Of a DNA stretch of 42,832 nt, positions 38,426 through 42,832 are shown piece after piece. The stretch's first letter is position 1; each line of letters begins with the position of its first letter. A program made the position numbers and the translations under genes. The stretch is from IMG/VR virus record IMGVR_UViG_3300018080_000051, positions 1-42,832 of that record, one strand, 5' to 3'. The DNA comes from a virus. Below the pieces are notes generated by a model. It saw nothing but the letters and a program-made list of their open reading frames with translations, did not search any database and was not told where the DNA came from.

Positions 38426-39592
38426 ATGTCATCATTTCATAATAACAGTAAACCAGATATCCCAAAGTCCGCCTTCGGTGATGTTAGAGTTGTTTCTCCT
38501 GAAGCAAGTATATTAATTCATTTTCCCTATAACTATAATACAGAACTATTAACGGATGGAAGTTCTGGTTCAGGATCTAGTTCAGTATCCGATCAACATT
38601 TAGTAATTTCCTCTGGGGCTGCGAGTTCAAGCGTAGGTCTCACGGAGTCTAAAGAGACTTTAAATTATAATCCTGGTTTAGGTGCTAGTGTTAGATTTGC
38701 TGGTTATTATACATCAGGTGTTGCAGGTAATACTCAATTGATAGGAATTGGAGATTCTAGTGATGGGTTCTTTATTGGATTTAATGGTACAGACTTTAGT
38801 ATACTAAGAAGAAATGGAGGAAGTGATACTTGGGTATCTCAGGATAATTTCAATAAAGATTTATTAGATGGATCTGGAAATTCTAAAATGGTTTTAGATC
38901 CGACAAAAGGTAATGTATATGAAATACAATATCAATGGTTAGGATATGGAGCTATTCAATTTTGTATAGAAAATCCAAATACAGGAAAATTTATACCTTT
39001 TCATACTATTCAATATGCGAATAATGCTACTGAGCCTTCTATAGAGAATCCCTCATTACCCTTTCGTATAGAATCAAACAATGATAGTAATACTACTGAT
39101 ATAACAACTCGCATATCTTCTGCAGGTGCTTATGTAGAAGGAAGATCTCATTTAGTTGGTCAGCTAACTAATTGTATAAATAATACAAAAACTATTACTA
39201 CAGAAACTAATATACTAACTATACAAAATAAAGCTCTTTATGCTTCTGTATCTAATAGAGTTCCAGTTAATCCTTTTAATATAGCTCTCAATAACTCTGG
39301 TACAAAAGATACTACTTTTAAATTATATTTAAACACTACACTAGGAGGTTCTCCCTCTTATACTGATATCGAAGCTACTAATAGTGTAGTATCTTATGAC
39401 ACAGCTGGTACTACGATTACTGGTGGTAAACTATTAACTGCAATTATTGTACAGAAAAATACAACTCTATTGATAGATCTTATGCCATGGAATATTAGTC
39501 TTAAACCTACAGATATTCTAACCATATCGGCGGAGAGTTCTCAATCTAATGATGCATCTGTTTCTATATCCTGGAAGGAGCAATTCGATTAA
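38426..39592 (+). CDS. virion appendage / receptor-binding protein (388 aa)
   Basis: This 388-residue beta-rich protein has a mid-domain (about 75-240) with LGASVRFAGYYTSGVAGNTQLIGIG, DGFFIGFNGTDFSILRR and GNVYEIQYQWLGYGAIQFCIENP. I recognise this as the appendage/fibre domain found in many aquatic phages and some large eukaryotic viruses. The C-terminal third is Asn/Thr-rich (TKDTTFKLYLNTTLGG). Likely a receptor-binding or capsid-surface fibre. Confidence 0.62.
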   Translation: MSSFHNNSKPDIPKSAFGDVRVVSPEASILIHFPYNYNTELLTDGSSGSGSSSVSDQHLVISSGAASSSVGLTESKETLNYNPGLGASVRFAGYYTSGVAGNTQLIGIGDSSDGFFIGFNGTDFSILRRNGGSDTWVSQDNFNKDLLDGSGNSKMVLDPTKGNVYEIQYQWLGYGAIQFCIENPNTGKFIPFHTIQYANNATEPSIENPSLPFRIESNNDSNTTDITTRISSAGAYVEGRSHLVGQLTNCINNTKTITTETNILTIQNKALYASVSNRVPVNPFNIALNNSGTKDTTFKLYLNTTLGGSPSYTDIEATNSVVSYDTAGTTITGGKLLTAIIVQKNTTLLIDLMPWNISLKPTDILTISAESSQSNDASVSISWKEQFD

Positions 39593-39736
39593 ATGAAAAA
39601 TATAAGATACTTTGTAATAATGATTGATGATGATGGTAAACCTCTCGGAAAGAGATGGTTTGATACGGAACAAGAAGCTATCGATTTCACTCTCGACTGC
39701 CCTTTAGATTGTATTATCTATCAAGCTATTGATTAA
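39593..39736 (+). CDS. small acidic protein (47 aa)
   Basis: Start follows the appendage stop with no gap. The 47 residues (MKNIRYFVIMIDDDGKPLGK...) resemble a short beta-alpha-beta unit with two Cys (LDCPLDCIIY). Its stop overlaps the convergent protease gene stop by four bases. It was not recognised. Confidence 0.5.
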   Translation: MKNIRYFVIMIDDDGKPLGKRWFDTEQEAIDFTLDCPLDCIIYQAID

Positions 39737-40317
39737 TTCTCATCCTCATAGTGCTTTATTATGAGTTCAGATTTCTTTTTCATATCCCTTAAAATATATT
39801 CAATTGGTACAGAAAAGCAATGATGCTTATACTTACCCATACCTGAGGCCCAATGTAATCCTATAACATCTCCCATACCAGTCATAAGTGGTGAACCAGA
39901 TGTCCCTGGTGGACAGGGGTCTCCGCTGAATAACATAGACTTATTATATAAATCCTCTGAGTACATTTCTGAATTGTGTGTCTCTCTGAGGATTTTTCTG
40001 TCTTTGGATTCATGAGGACACCAAACAATATATGGTTGCATTAAATCATCTGATGCGACATGAGCTTTAGGAGTCATCTTTAACCAATTCTCAATCTTAT
40101 CTTCTATGCGCAATATGGCATAATCATATCTAGCATTGGTATGCACTCTATGTAAATCAATATAGACTTTTTTATGAGGATAATAAATCAGTGCTTGAAG
40201 TTTTCTTTTACCTTTAATAACATGATGACATGTAAGAATTGTATTCTCAGTAATAAAGAAACCAGTACCTATGGCGTCAGAATCGTGGATGATTGTAACA
40301 ACTGGTAAATTATTCAT
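39733..40317 (-). CDS. trypsin-fold serine protease, apparently cytosolic
   Basis: This 194-residue protein has no signal peptide and starts MNNLPVVTIIHDSDAIGTGF. The catalytic triad is complete: His32 in ILTCHHVIKG, Asp65 in RYDYAILRI, and Ser140 in PPGTSGSPLM (a G-T/D-S-G motif). The oxyanion glycines GTSG are present. It resembles HtrA/3C-like chymotrypsin folds lacking a PDZ domain. It is the last gene of the second leftward operon and overlaps the preceding protease gene by 8 bp. Substrates are unknown; the lack of an export signal suggests action in the cytoplasm, on host or phage proteins. Confidence 0.85.
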   Translation of the reverse strand: MNNLPVVTIIHDSDAIGTGFFITENTILTCHHVIKGKRKLQALIYYPHKKVYIDLHRVHTNARYDYAILRIEDKIENWLKMTPKAHVASDDLMQPYIVWCPHESKDRKILRETHNSEMYSEDLYNKSMLFSGDPCPPGTSGSPLMTGMGDVIGLHWASGMGKYKHHCFSVPIEYILRDMKKKSELIIKHYEDEN

Positions 40318-40945
40318 ATTCTATACCTGACTCTTTTAATAAATCTTTAATATCTTTTACAGGAACTACTAAGGAATCCTTATCATCTAAGGACATTGCT
40401 GATCCCACTCCAACAACATCACCTTCATCATCTAGCACCGGCCCGCCCGAGTCTCCTGGTTGTATACCTGGTGAGAATTCAAGTTCCCACTTTCTAAAGT
40501 AATCATATGATTTATAAGCAATCTTCTTTACCTTCCAATACTTTAGATTTCCATGACCTATTAATGTATATATCTGATGTTTATGTAAAGTTTCATCATC
40601 TAAATCTAGAGCTGAAAATTTATCTGTACTATTAATTCGAGCAATGGCTAAATCATCTGAAGGTTTGGTAGCTATAATTTTAGCTGTATATTTTCTACCG
40701 TCTTTGAATGATACTCTTAAATCCATACCATACTGAGAAAACTTTTCAGCAACATGATTGTTAGTTACCATAAGGCCGTCTTCTGAGATAACAAAGCCTG
40801 TGCCGTACCCTCCCATAGGATGCTTTACTATTACTAATGATTCCATAGCTTTATCGACGTTCAATACTGAGGGTTCTTTCTCAACCTCTGGTCTGAAGAA
40901 GTTAAAAAAACTTAGAATCACTACTCCAATTAATAATATACTCAT
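40310..40945 (-). CDS. membrane-anchored HtrA/trypsin-like serine protease
   Basis: This 211-residue protein has an N-terminal TM anchor (ILLIGVVILSFFNFF). The protease domain has His64 in VTNNHVAEKF, Asp98 in SDDLAIARI and Ser166 in PGDSGGPVLDDEG. These motifs are the classic HtrA/DegP ones (TNNHV, DLAV, GDSGGP). No PDZ domain follows. It lies between the secreted and cytosolic proteases with 3-bp and 8-bp junctions, so all three are co-expressed. Topology suggests a periplasm-facing enzyme on the inner membrane. Confidence 0.9.
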   Translation of the reverse strand: MSILLIGVVILSFFNFFRPEVEKEPSVLNVDKAMESLVIVKHPMGGYGTGFVISEDGLMVTNNHVAEKFSQYGMDLRVSFKDGRKYTAKIIATKPSDDLAIARINSTDKFSALDLDDETLHKHQIYTLIGHGNLKYWKVKKIAYKSYDYFRKWELEFSPGIQPGDSGGPVLDDEGDVVGVGSAMSLDDKDSLVVPVKDIKDLLKESGIEYE

Positions 40946-40948
40946 TTT

Positions 40949-41569
40949 TTATAAGTCCTTCAATATTGAATTAATAGGTATCATAACTCCTCTTGGATGA
41001 GCTGGAGTACCAGTTCTAGCTACAAAGATTCCAATCAATTCTGCATCTTCATTATAAACTCCCGAACCGCTTTCTCCGCAGTATCCGATATCTAAATAGA
41101 TTTTATCAGGATTGATTCTTTTATTTGGAACTACCACAGCCGTTCCAGATGTCATACCAAGTTTAGGAGAATAAATATATACTCTATCTCCTTGTCGTAC
41201 TAAATCGGAATCTCCTACTTCTATTCCTTCTTTATCACCATCAGATAAAAAAGCATAATCCATACCTCTATCTTCATAACGCGATTTAATTAGTTTAAAA
41301 GTTTTCTTTTTTCCATTATCATTAATCCCAAAAAAAGATGTGTACCCATTTTGTTTTAATTCATCTGTGCAGTGGGCTGCGGTAAATGTTCCCTTGGTAG
41401 TATCTACTAGAGGCAATTGACATGTAGTTTCACCATCAAGACTTAATCGATATGTATGTTTTTTTATTTTTGATTCAATATCGGAATCAGTTAAAACAGA
41501 TTCATTAGCAGATAGGCTTAGAAGGAAAGTCCCCAATACTATTGTCAGTATGTATTTTATATTCTTCAT
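40949..41569 (-). CDS. secreted trypsin-like serine protease
   Basis: This 206-residue protein has a Sec signal peptide (MKNIKYILTIVLGTFLLSLSA, cleavage after residue 21). Catalytic residues are His66 in FTAAHCTDE, Asp104 in GMDYAFL and Ser167 in CGESGSGVYN. Cys50 and Cys67 could form the disulfide next to the active His that is typical of trypsins. A GGAGAG site precedes the start, which lies inside the upstream coiled-coil gene (65-bp overlap). Exported to the periplasm or released, it may cut envelope proteins; the Dsb-type module of the same phage could control its disulfide. Confidence 0.88.
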   Translation of the reverse strand: MKNIKYILTIVLGTFLLSLSANESVLTDSDIESKIKKHTYRLSLDGETTCQLPLVDTTKGTFTAAHCTDELKQNGYTSFFGINDNGKKKTFKLIKSRYEDRGMDYAFLSDGDKEGIEVGDSDLVRQGDRVYIYSPKLGMTSGTAVVVPNKRINPDKIYLDIGYCGESGSGVYNEDAELIGIFVARTGTPAHPRGVMIPINSILKDL

Positions 41570-41687
41570 ATAACTCTCCTACAATTTTTTTATAGATACT
41601 AACATTTGTCTTTAGATTTTCTAAATCTGATTCCATATATTCAATATATGAATTAAGTTCTTCTAATTGATATTCTATATTATTCAT
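41505..41687 (-). CDS. small coiled-coil protein (60 aa)
   Basis: This 60-residue protein starts with a heptad-like helix (YQLEELNSYIEYMESDLENLKTNV) and ends DFPSKPIC. It overlaps the upstream gene by 8 bp and the secreted protease gene by 65 bp. The overlap with the start of the protease suggests coupling. Function unknown; it could be a chaperone or inhibitor for the protease. Confidence 0.5.
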   Translation of the reverse strand: MNNIEYQLEELNSYIEYMESDLENLKTNVSIYKKIVGELYEEYKIHTDNSIGDFPSKPIC

Positions 41688-41865
41688 ATAAAGCTTTCCT
41701 ATCTGTTAAGTTAGAGAGATCTCTTATTACATCTTTATAAGAATTAATTAAATCTTGTACAGGAATATCTTTTAATTCTTCATGGCTTATTTTATTTAAT
41801 AAATTTTTCTTTCTACTTTCTAATCTCTCTATGAGAAACCTATTTAATACTTTCATATCTATCAT
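41680..41865 (-). CDS. small helical protein (61 aa)
   Basis: This 61-residue, charged, helical protein (VLNRFLIERLESRKKNLLNKI...) starts within the end of the pyrophosphohydrolase-like gene (26-bp overlap). A later ATG (about 41856) is an alternative start. Unrecognised. Confidence 0.5.
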   Translation of the reverse strand: MIDMKVLNRFLIERLESRKKNLLNKISHEELKDIPVQDLINSYKDVIRDLSNLTDRKALYE

Positions 41866-42157
41866 CTTCTCCTAATTGTTTTTCAACATGTTCTCTAATC
41901 ATTGCTAAACATGCACAGGCATGATCTAAATGATTTAATTGACTTTCTGGATCTAACTCTTCTCCTTCCCACCATGACCATGTGTGCCTCATAAGAGAAG
42001 CCATTAGCCTACTCCAAATAAATCCTTGCTTCCAGTTATGTCGTCCATATTTTTTCTCTCCAAACATAAATGCCCTGGAGGCTGCTTCTAAATAAGACTT
42101 TGGGAGATGTGTATAATCAACTTTATCTTTGTCAAACTTTTTAGCTTTATCTGTCAT
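41840..42157 (-). CDS. dATP/dGTP pyrophosphohydrolase-like protein (DUF5664 type)
   Basis: This 105-residue all-helical protein has the family pattern LPKSYLEAASRAFMFGEKKYG, HNWKQGF, LMRHTWSWWEGEE, DPESQLNHLDHA. The spaced His, Glu and Asp residues of the last two segments form the metal site. I associate this pattern with phage dATP/dGTP diphosphohydrolases, MazG/MazZ-like enzymes that adjust dNTP pools. It is the first gene of the second leftward operon and its ATG is only a few bases from the predicted transcription start, so the mRNA may be nearly leaderless. No PurZ-like (adenylosuccinate synthetase-like) gene was found. Confidence 0.72.
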   Translation of the reverse strand: MTDKAKKFDKDKVDYTHLPKSYLEAASRAFMFGEKKYGRHNWKQGFIWSRLMASLMRHTWSWWEGEELDPESQLNHLDHACACLAMIREHVEKQLGEDDRYESIK

Positions 42158-42170
42158 TCGCTATACCTTT

Positions 42171-42199
42171 ATTATATCATATTAAACATATTTTGTATA
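42171..42199 (-). promoter_or_regulatory. leftward promoter for the protease operon
   Basis: On the minus strand TATACA (42199-42194) and TATAAT (42176-42171) are 17 bp apart. The bases after the -10 box (AAAGGTATAGCGAATG) closely match those at the other leftward promoter. The ATG of the next gene is about 14 bases past the -10 box, so the leader is very short. It lies directly after the sigma-like gene stop. Confidence 0.7.
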
Positions 42200-42700
42200 C
42201 TATATACCGTCGCTGATTATTAGATTTTTCAGAATACTAAAACTCTCAACAATCTCCTTCCTCCCTCTATATAATTTCTTTTTGATATTACTCTCTGTAC
42301 TTTTAAATTCCTTAGCTAAATCTTTAATAGAAATACTTTTAAGATAGAATCCTTCCATAATTGGATAGTTACTTTCTGAACATAACCTTAATAAAATCTT
42401 AAATGTTTTTGGATCTATACCAAAAGAATCCTTTAGGTCAGCAAAGTCTAATGTTAATGATGTAAACACTTGATTATATTTCCTTTGTTGTTTTAAAAAT
42501 CTACATGCAGCCCCACGTGTAGCTATTCTAAGATATGATATAATTTGCTTATCATCATGGTCCTCCCCTTTTCCTTCTTTAGAAAAATTAATAATTATAT
42601 CTTGTACTAAATTTTCTGCATCACTTTTCTGAATGCCAAAACTAGCACAATACATTATTAATTTAGGATAAACTTTTTTGTATATATAATCTATATTCAT
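42200..42700 (-). CDS. ECF-type sigma factor-like protein
   Basis: This 166-residue protein starts at 42700 in an ATGA overlap with the upstream 44-codon gene; a longer open frame exists but begins inside that gene. Region 2-like helices are visible: YPKLIMYCASFGIQKSDAENLVQDIIINFSKEG (about 11-43), with the typical DAE(D/N)LVQD(I/V) motif. A region 4 HTH lies at about 120-155 (YLKSISIKDLAKEF, STESNIKKKLYRGRKEI). Length matches ECF sigma factors. It is the last gene of the leftward replication operon, the right time to turn on late transcription. DNA-binding regulator without sigma activity is an alternative. Confidence 0.72.
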   Translation of the reverse strand: MNIDYIYKKVYPKLIMYCASFGIQKSDAENLVQDIIINFSKEGKGEDHDDKQIISYLRIATRGAACRFLKQQRKYNQVFTSLTLDFADLKDSFGIDPKTFKILLRLCSESNYPIMEGFYLKSISIKDLAKEFKSTESNIKKKLYRGRKEIVESFSILKNLIISDGI

Positions 42701-42831
42701 AGATGCAAAAACCTCAAAAGTAAATATACCGTTATACCTGATATTACACCAGCTATTACACGCTCGGGTAATTTTAACATAAAGCGATGCCAGAAAACAT
42801 CCCATCTTACGAACTTTTTATTCTTCTTCAT
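42697..42831 (-). CDS. 44-aa membrane microprotein spanning the genome junction
   Basis: ATG (42831-42829) starts a frame of 44 codons, MKKNKKFVRWDVFWHRFMLK, with one hydrophobic helix (RVIAGVISGITVYLLLRFL). Its TGA overlaps the ATG of the sigma-like gene (ATGA). In the left repeat copy the same ATG overlaps the TGA of the RusA gene. These two coupled junctions are only complete when the window is closed into a circle, which supports circularity. Function unknown. Confidence 0.7.
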   Translation of the reverse strand: MKKNKKFVRWDVFWHRFMLKLPERVIAGVISGITVYLLLRFLHL

Positions 42832-42832
42832 A
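42710..42832. repeat. 123-bp terminal direct repeat, right copy
   Basis: Identical to bases 1-123. See the left copy for interpretation. Confidence 0.95.

Noticed and set aside
41840-42157. Z-genome (2-aminoadenine) pathway
   Set aside because: No PurZ-like adenylosuccinate synthetase or HD-type DatZ gene was found anywhere, so only a pool-adjusting enzyme is claimed.
42701-42805. N-terminal extension of the sigma-like protein
   Set aside because: The extension overlaps the 44-codon gene in another frame; the ATG at 42700 in the ATGA overlap gives a protein that begins at ECF region 2.
1-42832. tRNA genes, CRISPR array, integrase and attachment sites, insertion sequences
   Set aside because: None was recognised on reading both strands; the repeats seen are too few or too short for CRISPR and no recombinase or transposase motif was found.

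Overview
The window is a complete, circularly closed genome (about 42.7 kb unique) of an AT-rich, tailed dsDNA phage. The first 123 bases are repeated exactly at the end, and a small gene in a translationally coupled operon reads through the junction, so the ends look like an arbitrary cut of a circular map. The head-tail set (TerS/TerL, P22-size portal, scaffold, HK97-type coat, T7 gp11/P22 gp4-like adaptor, nozzle-like protein, ejection-type proteins) has no tape measure or sheath, which points to a short-tailed podovirus. DsbD-like proteins, many Sec signal peptides and a GTA-type holin point to a Gram-negative, probably aquatic, low-GC host. No integrase, RNA polymerase, tRNA or CRISPR array was seen.

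Layout. (1) A leftward operon starts at a consensus sigma70 promoter near 8.75 kb and runs to position 1, then across the junction to 42.2 kb. It encodes a secreted Ser/Asn-rich protein, a RecB-type nuclease, an AEP-type primase, a ribbon-helix-helix protein, an ssDNA-binding candidate, a DEDD exonuclease, a LOG-family phosphoribohydrolase, several tiny membrane proteins, a family A DNA polymerase, a RusA resolvase, a 44-residue membrane protein and an ECF-like sigma factor. (2) A rightward region from 8.9 to 16.6 kb starts at a second consensus promoter. It holds more than 20 very small genes (many single-TM), two HTH candidates, a gene-free control region (13.1-13.9 kb), several intergenic segments that fold as structured RNA, and a cluster of small secreted cysteine-containing proteins. 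One of these has 11 cysteines in about 36 mature residues. (3) From 16.6 to 39.7 kb lie the holin, a membrane-anchored thioredoxin-like protein, packaging and virion genes, tail fibre/receptor-binding candidates, a DsbD/ScsB-type membrane electron carrier, a YiiX/NlpC-type papain-fold hydrolase and an appendage protein. (4) A second leftward operon (42.2 to 39.7 kb) has its own promoter. It encodes a dATP/dGTP-pyrophosphohydrolase-like enzyme, two small proteins and three consecutive trypsin/HtrA-fold serine proteases with intact catalytic triads: one secreted, one membrane-anchored and one apparently cytosolic.

How they may work together. The most striking inference is a phage-borne envelope thiol-redox module. 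The membrane half of DsbD (37.1 kb) and a separate anchored thioredoxin domain (17.0 kb) could pass cytoplasmic reducing power to the periplasm, where the phage also sends several small Cys-rich or CxxC proteins. The tandem three-compartment protease cassette is the second candidate for an undescribed system. The RNA structures, the shared promoter and operator motifs and the ECF-like sigma suggest a layered transcription programme. Functional statements rest on motif reading only; no database search was run.
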